From Taibaiella sp047605615 (GTDB lineage: Bacteria > Bacteroidota > Bacteroidia > Chitinophagales > Chitinophagaceae): a stretch of 16,340 nucleotides of DNA. Where the stretch lies: assembly GCA_047605615.1 (NCBI GenBank), contig JASGFI010000057.1, forward strand, positions 1 to 16,340, given 5' to 3'. Below are positions 6,612 through 14,359 of this stretch, in pieces (position 1 is the stretch's first letter; the number at the start of each line of letters is the position of its first letter). Below the pieces are notes generated by a model. It was not told the DNA's origin. It searched no databases and saw only the letters and a program-made list of their open reading frames with translations. Position numbers and translations under genes: made by a program.

Positions 6612-7868
6612 TCATTCCGCATACAACAGATACCGCTTGCGTATCTTCTTGAAATTATCCAATGCCGGTTGCCAGCCTGCACGAATTTCCGCCTCGGTTT
6701 TGCCGCTCTGTATTTGTTGTTGCAGCGAAGCCGTGCCGCTTAGTTTTACAAAGTAATTATTGAAAAATTTTGCCTTGTCCGGGAAGCGGTTGTAAGCCTC
6801 CAGCAACCATTTTATTTGCAGCCTGCCTTGGCCGAGCAATAGTGCTTCCTCTGGTTCGGTGGCGAGCAAACGGCCGTGGCACACTTGGCCTTTCAGGGGC
6901 GGGTCGGTAGCGCCTGCCATGCTTTGTGGGGTAAACGAATAGCCGTAGCCTTCCAGCAATGGGTGGCCGTACTGTTGAAAAGGCTTGTCGGTACCGCGGC
7001 CAAGGCTTATTGCGGTACCTTCAAAAAAACACACGGACGGATAGAGGTATATGGCCGCCATATTTTTCAAGTTGGGCGAGGGCGGCACGGGTAGTTCGTA
7101 ATGCGATTGGTGGGTATAGTTTTGGCAGGTAACAACGGTTATTTCAGGAGCTTTGCTGCCCAGCCACTTTTCGCCAATCAGCATTTTTGCATATTCGCCC
7201 ACGGTCATGCCATGAATGACCGGAATGGCCTGCATGCCCACAAAGGAAGTGTTTGCTTTTTCCAACACGGGGCCATCTACTATGAAGCCCAGCGGATTGG
7301 GCCTGTCCAAGATAATGAGTGGCTTGCCTTGCTCGGCACAGGCTTCCATTACATATTGCAGGGTGGAAATGTAGGTGTAGAAGCGCACGCCCACATCTTG
7401 CAGGTCGAAAAGCAAAATATCCAGGCCATTCAGTTGGTCGGCGGTTGGTTTTTTGTTTTTTCCGTAGAGCGATATTACGGGCAACCCCGTTTGTTCGTCC
7501 ACGCCGTTTTGTACCTTGGCACCCGCGTCCGCACTACCCCTGAAGCCATGTTCGGGCGAGAATATTTTTGCCACTTTTATCCCCAATCTCAACAAAGTGT
7601 CGGGTAGCAAGGTGCCATTTATCTCGGATGTTTGGTTGACCACGATGCCCACTTTTTTGCCGTTCAATAAAGGCAAATATTTACCGGTTTGGTCGGCTCC
7701 GGCCAGTATGGGTTGGGTGTTGCCACTGCCCGGATGGCCATATTTTTGGGCAAAAATAGACGATGGCAACAGCAGGTGCGCCGCCCACCACAAGCCCAAG
7801 AGCATAGCCCGACAAGAAAATATTGTTGCTGCGCCACCTTTTGGCGTACCTGTGGTTTTGTTTTGCAT
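6612..7868 (-). CDS. DUF1343/NamZ-type exo-N-acetylmuramidase, exported
   Basis: Member of the YbbC/DUF1343 family (GH171), whose studied member NamZ removes N-acetylmuramic acid from peptidoglycan fragment ends. The protein has 418 residues from the ATG at 7868. An N-terminal signal peptide is visible: basic N-region, hydrophobic core about 21-37 (AMLLGLWWAAHLLL), and likely cleavage after IFA at 40. Family motifs follow in order: KKVGIVVNQTS (71-81), SPEHGFRG (104-111), FDLQDVGVRFYTYI (154-167), DRPNPLG (188-194) and HGMTVGEYA. An ATG at 7880 (4 residues more) is possible, but a promoter-like box ending at 7890 would leave almost no leader for it. No SusC/D or other recycling genes lie beside it here. 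The substrate is inferred from the family. Confidence 0.9.
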   Translation of the reverse strand: MQNKTTGTPKGGAATIFSCRAMLLGLWWAAHLLLPSSIFAQKYGHPGSGNTQPILAGADQTGKYLPLLNGKKVGIVVNQTSEINGTLLPDTLLRLGIKVAKIFSPEHGFRGSADAGAKVQNGVDEQTGLPVISLYGKNKKPTADQLNGLDILLFDLQDVGVRFYTYISTLQYVMEACAEQGKPLIILDRPNPLGFIVDGPVLEKANTSFVGMQAIPVIHGMTVGEYAKMLIGEKWLGSKAPEITVVTCQNYTHQSHYELPVPPSPNLKNMAAIYLYPSVCFFEGTAISLGRGTDKPFQQYGHPLLEGYGYSFTPQSMAGATDPPLKGQVCHGRLLATEPEEALLLGQGRLQIKWLLEAYNRFPDKAKFFNNYFVKLSGTASLQQQIQSGKTEAEIRAGWQPALDNFKKIRKRYLLYAE

Positions 7869-7889
7869 CGGTTCTTCCATAAAATTTGG

Positions 7890-7897
7890 CGAATATA
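7890..7897 (-). promoter_or_regulatory. Possible -7 element of the NamZ-like gene
   Basis: Minus-strand TATATTCG differs from TAnnTTTG at one base. It would start transcription near 7885, about 17 nt before the ATG at 7868, the same spacing seen at several other genes in this window. I find no clear -33 TTG. Confidence 0.35.
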
Positions 7898-7929
7898 GAT
7901 AAAAACGCAAAGCGTGGGTAAGCCCTAAA

Positions 7930-7958
7930 TTGATTGACTGGCAATAATCGTACCTTTG
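7930..7958 (+). promoter_or_regulatory. Promoter of sufE
   Basis: TTG (7930-7932), 18 nt, then TACCTTTG (7951-7958), an exact Bacteroidota -7 box with acceptable spacing. The predicted start is near 7963, giving a leader of about 20 nt. The TTG inside the box is also an in-frame potential start for sufE. I reject it because it lies in the promoter. Confidence 0.65.
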
Positions 7959-7982
7959 ACCCAAGAAGATGTTTCAAAGTTT

Positions 7983-8405
7983 ATGGCGACCATTAACGAA
8001 AAGCAAAATGAAATCATCGAAGATTTTTCTTTTTACGATGATTGGATGGAGAAATACGAACATATTATTCAACTGGGCAAAGAATTGCCGCTGATTGACG
8101 AACAGTACAAAAAAGACGAAAACCTGATAAAAGGATGCCAGTCGCGGGTGTGGCTACATGCCGGGCAGCAAGACGGGAAGGTGGTTTTTACCGCCGATAG
8201 CGATGCCATTATTACCAAAGGCTTGGTAGCCTTGATGATTAGCGTGCTATCCGGCCAGCCGGCGAAAGCCATAGCCAATGCCGACATTTATTTCATAGAC
8301 AAAATAGGCTTGAGCAGCCACCTGTCGCCTACGCGCAGCAATGGTTTGCTGGCCATGTTGAAGCAAATGAAATTGTATGCCTTGGCACTAAGCACGGTGG
8401 GGTAA
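7983..8405 (+). CDS. sufE: Cysteine desulfuration protein SufE
   Basis: SufE takes the persulfide sulfur from the cysteine desulfurase SufS and passes it to the SufBCD scaffold for Fe-S cluster assembly. The 140-residue protein matches the family length. It shows WMEKYEHIIQLGKELP (21-36) and the signature LIKGCQSRVWL (48-58), with Cys52 as the acceptor cysteine, then the helix block around LMISVLSGQP. The ATG at 7983 is chosen because the upstream open frame runs into the promoter box. A SufT-like gene follows after 28 bp on the same strand, fitting a two-gene Fe-S unit. sufS and sufBCD are not in the window. Confidence 0.95.
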   Translation: MATINEKQNEIIEDFSFYDDWMEKYEHIIQLGKELPLIDEQYKKDENLIKGCQSRVWLHAGQQDGKVVFTADSDAIITKGLVALMISVLSGQPAKAIANADIYFIDKIGLSSHLSPTRSNGLLAMLKQMKLYALALSTVG

Positions 8406-8433
8406 AAATATTGTAACAATAAAAGGGATGATG

Positions 8434-8742
8434 ATGTCCGAAAATCTGTACGACCGCATAGTAGATGCCCTGCGCACCGTCCACGACCCGGAAATACCGG
8501 TAAACATCGTGGAACTGGGCTTGGTATATGAAATAAAGATAGAGGACGGCGGCAAGGTAACCATAGTGATGACCCTTACCGCGCCAGCATGTCCCGCCGC
8601 CGGCGACATAGTATTTGAGGTGCAATCGAAAGTGGAAGATTTGGAGGGCGTAAGCGACGTACATGTACAATTGACCTTCGACCCGCCATGGAGCAAGGAT
8701 ATGATGACCGAAGAGGCAAAACTGGAATTAGGCTTTCTGTAA
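8434..8742 (+). CDS. SUF-type DUF59 (MIP18 family) Fe-S assembly protein, SufT-like
   Basis: A 102-residue DUF59/MIP18-fold protein of the kind found in SUF operons and thought to help deliver or mature Fe-S clusters. Conserved features are HDPEIPVNIVELGLVY (17-32), the core LTAPACPAAGDI (48-59) with the family Cys53, and LTFDPPWSKDMM (80-91), a C-terminal block shared with PaaD-like and SufT-like proteins. Three ATGs stand in a row (8428, 8431, 8434). I prefer the third because AAAGGG then lies about 5-6 nt upstream. Using the first adds two Met. It follows sufE by 28 bp and is probably co-transcribed with it. The exact biochemical role is inferred from the family. Confidence 0.9.
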   Translation: MSENLYDRIVDALRTVHDPEIPVNIVELGLVYEIKIEDGGKVTIVMTLTAPACPAAGDIVFEVQSKVEDLEGVSDVHVQLTFDPPWSKDMMTEEAKLELGFL

Positions 8743-8762
8743 TTTATTTAAACACGATTGCC

Positions 8763-8770
8763 TACTTTTG
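8763..8770 (+). promoter_or_regulatory. -7 element upstream of accD
   Basis: TACTTTTG matches TAnnTTTG exactly, 20 bp after the SufT-like stop codon. The upstream element is poor (CTG at 8737-8739, 23 nt away). The predicted leader to the accD ATG is about 100 nt and is open in the accD frame throughout. Confidence 0.5.
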
Positions 8771-8875
8771 CCAGCCCCGCACCTGAAATTATCATTATTT
8801 AACACGATGGAAAATGTGTGTTTCCCCCCAATGGCAGATACACCATTGCTCATTTTTACAAAAGAAATCAAAACA

Positions 8876-9727
8876 ATGTCTTCTACTTGGTTCAGACGCA
8901 TAAAGCAAGGTATATCTACCGAAACAAAAGAAAAGAAAGAAGCCCCCGACGGGCTATGGCACAAGTGCCCGGAATGTAGGAACACCTACACCACCACGGC
9001 ATTGAAAGAAAACCTGTACGTATGCCCCAACTGTGGCTACCACAACAGGATAAATGCGGTGGAATATTTCGACATATTGTTTGACGAAGGGCAGTTCAAG
9101 GAGCTTTTTGCCAACATAGCGCCCAAAGACGCACTGCATTTCGTGGATGTGAAACCCTACGGCGACCGGCTGAAAAACGCGCAAAAACAAACCGGCCTGC
9201 TCGATGCCATGACGGTGGGCGTGGGCAAACTGGACGGCAGGGAAATAGTGATAGCCTGCATGAACTTCAATTTCATAGGCGGCTCCATGGGTTCGGTAGT
9301 GGGCGAAAAAATAGCCCGCGGCATAGACTATGCCATTAAGAACAAGCTGCCCTTTATGATTATATCCAAATCGGGCGGGGCGCGCATGATGGAAAGCGCG
9401 TTTTCGCTGATGCAGATGGCCAAAACCTCTGCCAAGCTGAACCAACTCTCGGCTGCGGGCCTGCCCTACATCAGCTTTATGACCGACCCCACAACGGGCG
9501 GCGTTACCGCTTCGTTTGCCATGCTGGGCGACATCAACATAGCCGAACCCAAGGCACTGATAGGCTTTGCCGGGCCGCGCATCATCAAGGAAACGATTAA
9601 GAAAGATTTGCCCCCCGATTTTCAACGCAGCGAATTTTTGCAAGAAAAAGGCTTCTTGGACTTTGTGGTGGAAAGGAAAAACCTGAAAGAAAAACTGGGC
9701 GATTGCCTGGAGTGGTTTTTGAAATAA
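8876..9727 (+). CDS. accD: Acetyl-CoA carboxylase carboxyltransferase subunit beta
   Basis: AccD and AccA form the carboxyltransferase that moves CO2 from biotin to acetyl-CoA, giving malonyl-CoA for fatty-acid synthesis. The 283-residue protein has the N-terminal zinc ribbon of bacterial AccD, with Cys31, Cys34, Cys50 and Cys53 (CPEC and CPNC). The crotonase-like fold follows: NFNFIGGSMGSVVGEKIARG, SKSGGARMMESAFSL and GLPYISFMTDPTTGGV (each in the middle third), then IGFAGPRIIKET. The start MSSTWFRRIKQGIST resembles other Bacteroidota AccD starts. In-frame ATGs at 8807 and 8831 could add 23 or 15 residues and cannot be excluded. recA follows after 43 bp. accA is not in the window. Confidence 0.96.
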   Translation: MSSTWFRRIKQGISTETKEKKEAPDGLWHKCPECRNTYTTTALKENLYVCPNCGYHNRINAVEYFDILFDEGQFKELFANIAPKDALHFVDVKPYGDRLKNAQKQTGLLDAMTVGVGKLDGREIVIACMNFNFIGGSMGSVVGEKIARGIDYAIKNKLPFMIISKSGGARMMESAFSLMQMAKTSAKLNQLSAAGLPYISFMTDPTTGGVTASFAMLGDINIAEPKALIGFAGPRIIKETIKKDLPPDFQRSEFLQEKGFLDFVVERKNLKEKLGDCLEWFLK

Positions 9728-9770
9728 GCATCAGCAATAAAATTTTACAACCAATAATTAAAAGAAAAAA

Positions 9771-10769
9771 ATGTCGGAAGAAAAACTGAAGGCGCTCAAG
9801 ATGACGCTGGACAAGATAGACAAAGATTTTGGAAAAGGTTCGGTAATGAAGCTGGGCGACAAGCACCAGGAAGAACAAGACGTTATCTCTACCGGTTCCT
9901 TGGGTTTGGATGTTGCCCTGGGCATAGGCGGCTTTCCGCGTGGCCGCATCATTGAAATATACGGGCCGGAATCTTCCGGCAAAACCACCATTGCCATCCA
10001 CACCATTGCCGAGGCGCAAAAGAAAGGCGGTATATGCGCCATCGTAGATGCCGAACACGCCTTCGATGCCAACTATGCCCGCAAGCTGGGCGTGGACGTG
10101 GACAACCTGCTGATTTCGCAACCCGATTATGGCGAGCAAGCGTTGGAAATAGCCGAACGCCTCATACTTTCCGGCGCGTTGGATGTGGTGGTCATAGACT
10201 CCGTGGCCGCGCTGGTGCCCAAGGCCGAATTGGAAGGCGAAATGGGCGAAAGTAAAATGGGCTTGCAGGCCCGCCTCATGAGCCAGGCCATGCGCAAACT
10301 TACGGCTACCATATCGCGCACCAATTGTACCTGTATTTTCATCAACCAATTGCGCGAAAAAATCGGCGTGATGTTCGGCAGCCCCGAAACCACTACCGGC
10401 GGCAATGCCTTGAAGTTTTACGCCTCCGTGCGTTTGGACATTCGCCGCATATCGCAAATAAAAGACGGCGATACCGCCACCGGCAACCGTACCCGTGTGA
10501 AAGTGGTGAAGAACAAAGTGGCACCGCCTTTCCGCCAGGTAGAGTTCGACATTGTGTTTGGCGAGGGCATCAGCAAAATAGGCGAAATAATAGACATGGG
10601 CGTGGAAATGGGCATATTGACCAAAAGCGGTTCGTGGTTTAGCTACGGCGAACAACGCATAGGACAAGGCCGCGATTCGGTCAAGAATTTCCTGTTGGAC
10701 AATCCCGAGTTTGCCGCCGAAATAGAAGAAAAAATCAGGGCAATACTCAAGGAAAAAGCAACAGCCTGA
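9771..10769 (+). CDS. recA: Recombinase RecA
   Basis: Forms ATP-dependent filaments on single-stranded DNA for strand exchange and triggers LexA-type self-cleavage where present. The 332 residues include the N-terminal polymerisation helix, Walker A GPESSGKT (65-72), catalytic Glu95 in DAEHA, Walker B VVVIDS (139-144), INQLREKIGVMFG (191-203), loop L2 with GSPETTTGG (203-211) and KNKVAPPFRQ. The C-terminal tail is short and basic/acidic mixed. The 43-bp gap after accD contains a TAAAATTTTA palindrome but no exact -7 box, so co-transcription with accD is possible. I saw no clear SOS operator in the gap. A strong terminator follows 29 bp after the stop. Confidence 0.99.
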   Translation: MSEEKLKALKMTLDKIDKDFGKGSVMKLGDKHQEEQDVISTGSLGLDVALGIGGFPRGRIIEIYGPESSGKTTIAIHTIAEAQKKGGICAIVDAEHAFDANYARKLGVDVDNLLISQPDYGEQALEIAERLILSGALDVVVIDSVAALVPKAELEGEMGESKMGLQARLMSQAMRKLTATISRTNCTCIFINQLREKIGVMFGSPETTTGGNALKFYASVRLDIRRISQIKDGDTATGNRTRVKVVKNKVAPPFRQVEFDIVFGEGISKIGEIIDMGVEMGILTKSGSWFSYGEQRIGQGRDSVKNFLLDNPEFAAEIEEKIRAILKEKATA

Positions 10770-10798
10770 TGCCAATTGTCAGTATATCATCAATAATA

Positions 10799-10832
10799 AA
10801 AAGCCGACTGCCTTTATGCGCAGTCGGCTTTT
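10799..10832. terminator. Bidirectional terminator between recA and SNF2 gene
   Basis: AAAAGCCGACTGC (10799-10811) and GCAGTCGGCTTTT (10820-10832) form a perfect 13-bp stem with an 8-nt loop. The A-rich left flank and T-rich right flank make it work in both directions, for recA and for the convergent SNF2 gene. The remaining 120 bp up to the SNF2 stop hold no gene that I can see. Confidence 0.9.
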
Positions 10833-10956
10833 GTATTTGTAGCCTAAATACACGACAAGAATTTCAAACAGGCTCTTGTTGAAAAAATCTTTTCCGGGTA
10901 AAGCTCGTTGGCAGCGCACAAGCACAAATGCCTTGCTCCTTTTGTCCACGAATTTG

Positions 10957-13827
10957 TTAGCTAAACAACCATGCTACCTCATCTTCGCTCAGGTTCTTGA
11001 CAAAGCCGTCTTCGGCGGCTACCAACTCTTCGGACACAAATTGCTTCTTTTCCTGCAAGGCCATGATTTTTTCTTCAATGGTGTCTTTGCATATCATTTT
11101 ATAGGCAAACACATTTCGGGTTTGGCCTATGCGGTGCGTGCGGTCTATGGCTTGCTGCTGCACGGCATTGTTCCACCATGGGTCCAGCAGGAACACGTAA
11201 TCGGCGGCAGTGAGGTTCAGCCCCGCATTGCCGCTTTTAAGGCTTATGAGAAATACCGGCGTGGTATCGTCCGGCTGCTGAAAGGCCGCCACCAATTCTT
11301 GGCGCTTGGCTACCGGCGTGTCGCCATCGAAATGATAATACGGAATGCCCCGTTCGCTACAGCTGGCCGCTACTAAGTTGAGCATACCTTTGAATTGTGA
11401 GAACACAAGTGCCTTATGGCCGTTCAGTTGGCTCAACTCGTGCAGCAATGTTTCTATTTTTACGGCCTCTTTCGTATTGCTTTCGTCCAATAATTGTGGC
11501 GAACCGCAGACTTGGCGCAGCTTCATTATTCCTTGCAGTATGTCGAGTTTATTGCGTTCCAGGCCATTGCTTTGTATGCCCAGGAAAACGCTCCCCTTTA
11601 TCTGTTCTCGTATTTGTTCGTACACCAATTGCTGTTCTTCTTTCATTTGGCACCACAAAATGGACTCTGTTTTTTCGGGCAAGTCGGTGGCTACTTGTGC
11701 CTTGGTACGGCGCAAAATGAACGGTGCGGTGAGTTGTTGCAACGCCTTCATTTTGTCATTGTCGGCATCGCGGTCTATGGGTTGCGCATACTCTTTCCTG
11801 AAAAATTCTTGTCCACCCATGAGGCCGGGCAACAGCCAATTGAGCTGCGCATATAAATCGAAAGTGTTGTTCATGACGGGGGTGCCGCTCAGGCATACAC
11901 GGGCGGTGGCTTTGAGCCTCATTACGGCCTTGGTAGTTAATGCACCAATGTTTTTTATGTTCTGGCTTTCATCTACCACCACGGTGTCCCAGTCCGGCAC
12001 GCAGATGCTTTCTATGTCGCTGCGCAACGTGCCGTAAGTAGTGATGATAATCTGGTAACTGCCATTGATAAACTCGGCAAAATTGCGTTGCGTACCATTG
12101 TGTACCAACACCTTTAGTTCCGGCGCAAAACGAGCCAATTCTTGCTGCCAGTTGAATATTAGAGATGCCGGACAGGTAATCAAGAATCGGGCTTGGGGGT
12201 TGCGTTCGGCACGATGGCTGATGAATGTAATGGTCTGCAAGGTTTTGCCCAAACCCATATCATCGGCCAAGCAAGCCCCCGCTCCTATTTCGGCCAATAG
12301 GCTCAACCATTCAAATCCTTTTTGTTGATAAGGACGTAGCGTAGCCCTAAGTAAATTAGGCATGGGCAAGATAGCTGCCTCCGCTTGTTGCCATTGCAAC
12401 CATTTTTGTTGCCATTGCTGCGGCAATGCCGGTTGCAATGCCCGTTGTGCGCTGCCTTCGCTTAGGCTCAGCATTATCCAAGAGGGTACCGTAAGTGTTT
12501 GTTCCTTCAATTTTCCGTGTTTAATGATGGCCGCATATTGTTCCAGCCATTCATCGTCGAATAGTGCTATGCTGCTGTCTTTAAGCAGAAGTGAATTTTG
12601 GCCGGCCAGTAGCAATTTTTGTAGTTCGCTAAGTTTGATAAGCTCCTTGTCGAATTTTACGGTCAACTTTAGCTGCACCTTTTCCCCTTCTTGATGCAGG
12701 ATGCTTATGTCGGTCGTTGGTTTGTAGGGCGAGTACCTGAAATGCCGCAACAATTCCAGGCCTATGATGGTTACGTTTTGTTCCAATAATTGGTGCCATA
12801 CTTTCAGGAACCATTGCTTTTTCTTGGCCTCGGCAAAGCTGATATAGAAAAAGGTTTGTTGTTGTTTGGCAAAGGAAGGGTGCAACTGTTGCAGATATTG
12901 CACAAAGGCATCTTCGGCTTCTTTTTGCCGCAATACGGTATAGGCTTCGCCATTCCTAATGGTTTCGTGTTGCGCTTTCCAAGGGCCGTCAACGGTTATG
13001 CCTTCGTATTGCCAGCGTGGGGTCAACATCAACATGCTATCGCCAATCTCGCTTAGGTACAGGCAGTTTGCCGCCTCGGCGGCTATTTCTTTCTTGGCAA
13101 AATGATTATTGCGTACTACCTTATGTCCTTCTTCCAATTTCAGCACTATGCGTTGCATAAACTGCACTACATTTTGTCCGTATTGCTCTTGGGTAGAGGC
13201 TTCCAGCCAATCCAAGGTTAGGTAGTCGGTTTGTTTGAGCATATAGTACCGGTGTTCGGCGTCGGCTATCAAAAACCTGTATCGCCTGAAATCGGCCAAG
13301 GGAATATGCCGGCCTTGTATGCTTACCATTGGTTTTGCTTGCAAGCAACCTTGCTCGTTCTTTACTATTTCAAAATGCAATACCGGGTTTTCGGCATGTA
13401 GCGTGCATTTGCTGGTAAGATAATTGCCATGTGCTTTGTTTTGTATTCGGTGGTACAAACGCAAGTCGGGCTGGGCTTCCAACAATTGCAGCAATAGGTC
13501 TGCTTGGTAGCGTGTTACTGTTTTTGCGAGATATTTTTCCAAGGGTATGTGCGATTTTTCCTTGGCATGTTTTTTGCGCAATTGGCTTATTTCAAAAGCC
13601 ACATCATCGTCGTTGAAGCGGGGCAACAATTCTTTGGCGCCTGCGCTAAAGTGTTTGTAGTAGCGTTCTATTTGAGGCTCGTCGAGCGGAAACATTTCAA
13701 AAGGCACCGTGCTGCCTGTACGCACGTGCAACGAATGTAGGATGCTGTGGTTATTGAAAACATAGTCGGGGCATAGTACCAAACTGGCTACCGGTACCAC
13801 CCTTGCCGGTTTTGTAGGTGCAGGCAT
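10957..13827 (-). CDS. SNF2-family DNA-dependent ATPase/helicase (Swi2/Snf2 superfamily 2)
   Basis: A 956-residue SF2 ATPase of the bacterial Snf2/Rad54-like group, probably a DNA translocase that remodels protein-DNA complexes. All helicase motifs lie in the C-terminal half. Motif I is DDMGLGKT (522-529), motif II is DESQ (619-622), motif III is SGTPVMNN, and motif IV lies in HKALVFSQFKGML. Motif V lies in GNAGLNLTAADYV and motif VI is QAIDRTHRIGQT (about 892-903). The N-terminal 480 residues are not a domain I recognise, and I see no SWIM-type zinc motif, which many bacterial relatives carry. The start MPAPTKPARVV lies about 20 nt after a promoter box at 13852-13859. It is transcribed alone or after the small membrane protein gene, and shares the recA terminator. 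Its cellular target is unknown. Confidence 0.95.
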   Translation of the reverse strand: MPAPTKPARVVPVASLVLCPDYVFNNHSILHSLHVRTGSTVPFEMFPLDEPQIERYYKHFSAGAKELLPRFNDDDVAFEISQLRKKHAKEKSHIPLEKYLAKTVTRYQADLLLQLLEAQPDLRLYHRIQNKAHGNYLTSKCTLHAENPVLHFEIVKNEQGCLQAKPMVSIQGRHIPLADFRRYRFLIADAEHRYYMLKQTDYLTLDWLEASTQEQYGQNVVQFMQRIVLKLEEGHKVVRNNHFAKKEIAAEAANCLYLSEIGDSMLMLTPRWQYEGITVDGPWKAQHETIRNGEAYTVLRQKEAEDAFVQYLQQLHPSFAKQQQTFFYISFAEAKKKQWFLKVWHQLLEQNVTIIGLELLRHFRYSPYKPTTDISILHQEGEKVQLKLTVKFDKELIKLSELQKLLLAGQNSLLLKDSSIALFDDEWLEQYAAIIKHGKLKEQTLTVPSWIMLSLSEGSAQRALQPALPQQWQQKWLQWQQAEAAILPMPNLLRATLRPYQQKGFEWLSLLAEIGAGACLADDMGLGKTLQTITFISHRAERNPQARFLITCPASLIFNWQQELARFAPELKVLVHNGTQRNFAEFINGSYQIIITTYGTLRSDIESICVPDWDTVVVDESQNIKNIGALTTKAVMRLKATARVCLSGTPVMNNTFDLYAQLNWLLPGLMGGQEFFRKEYAQPIDRDADNDKMKALQQLTAPFILRRTKAQVATDLPEKTESILWCQMKEEQQLVYEQIREQIKGSVFLGIQSNGLERNKLDILQGIMKLRQVCGSPQLLDESNTKEAVKIETLLHELSQLNGHKALVFSQFKGMLNLVAASCSERGIPYYHFDGDTPVAKRQELVAAFQQPDDTTPVFLISLKSGNAGLNLTAADYVFLLDPWWNNAVQQQAIDRTHRIGQTRNVFAYKMICKDTIEEKIMALQEKKQFVSEELVAAEDGFVKNLSEDEVAWLFS

Positions 13828-13851
13828 TTGGGGAAAATTTTATTGAGCGGG

Positions 13852-13883
13852 CAAAAGTAACAAAGTACCGCAGTAAATGCCAA
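13852..13883 (-). promoter_or_regulatory. Promoter of the SNF2-family gene
   Basis: On the minus strand TTG (13881-13883), 21 nt, then TACTTTTG (13852-13859), an exact -7 box. The predicted start is near 13847, about 20 nt before the ATG. Confidence 0.6.
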
Positions 13884-13937
13884 TTGCTGGGGCGATAGTG
13901 TGCCTGGAAGAAACTATGCCGCAAAAAAAGCAATTGA

Positions 13938-14291
13938 TTATTTGCGCCGGCCGCTTATCTTACGGCCCAATTGCGCAAGGTATTTGGCGAAAAACCGGAA
14001 CTGGCCCAGCGGTATGCTGATGAGCAACACGCAAAGCGGCCACAATACCGTGACCATTAGTATGTACATCACAGTCCATAGTGCTTTATGGTCGGGGCCG
14101 ATGACGTGCATGGCCTTGCGCCCCAGATAGCCGCACAACGAGCCGCCCAGCGCAAAGGTGCAGAGTATGAGCAATACTTGCAGTATGTTTTTTACCTGCC
14201 ATTTTTCGCGCAAACGGTGCAACCAACCCGCCGGGGGCGGTCGATTGTCGCCTTGCTCTTTTTCCATCGCGTCCTTGCAGCACTGCTTCAT
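13938..14291 (-). CDS. Small membrane protein, DUF6787-like
   Basis: A 117-residue protein with a charged, Pro-containing N-terminus (about 1-32), then two membrane segments: roughly 34-52 (NILQVLLILCTFALGGSLCG) and 68-92 (ALWTVMYILMVTVLWPLCVLL). A GYLGRK loop separates them, and a basic tail ends RRK. The pattern TFALGGSLCGYLGRK with LWPLCVLLISIPLGQF agrees with what I recall of the Bacteroidota family DUF6787, whose function is unknown. I start at the ATG at 14291, which follows a promoter box (14314-14321) by a typical distance. A longer open frame to 14393 would overlap the end of obgE and is less likely. Downstream of obgE and upstream of the SNF2 gene on the same strand. Confidence 0.75.
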   Translation of the reverse strand: MKQCCKDAMEKEQGDNRPPPAGWLHRLREKWQVKNILQVLLILCTFALGGSLCGYLGRKAMHVIGPDHKALWTVMYILMVTVLWPLCVLLISIPLGQFRFFAKYLAQLGRKISGRRK

Positions 14292-14313
14292 ATTATTGTC
14301 ATGCCTTGTGTGA

Positions 14314-14321
14314 CAAATGTA
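14314..14321 (-). promoter_or_regulatory. -7 element of the DUF6787-like gene
   Basis: Minus-strand TACATTTG, an exact TAnnTTTG match in the 68-bp gap after obgE. The nearest TTG is 24 nt upstream, slightly long. The predicted leader is about 18 nt to the ATG at 14291. Confidence 0.5.
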
Positions 14322-14359
14322 GGGTTTAAGATTGTGGGCGGGTTTCAAAATCGGGAAAA

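Noticed and set aside
9739..9749. TAAAATTTTA palindrome before recA as an SOS box
   Set aside because: It is a short AT-rich palindrome without the spacing or CTG/CAG-type or GAAC-type arms of known LexA sites, and is common by chance.
9597..10775. 392-codon open frame antisense to recA
   Set aside because: It is a shadow of strong codon bias in recA, runs across the accD-recA gap, and gives no recognisable protein.
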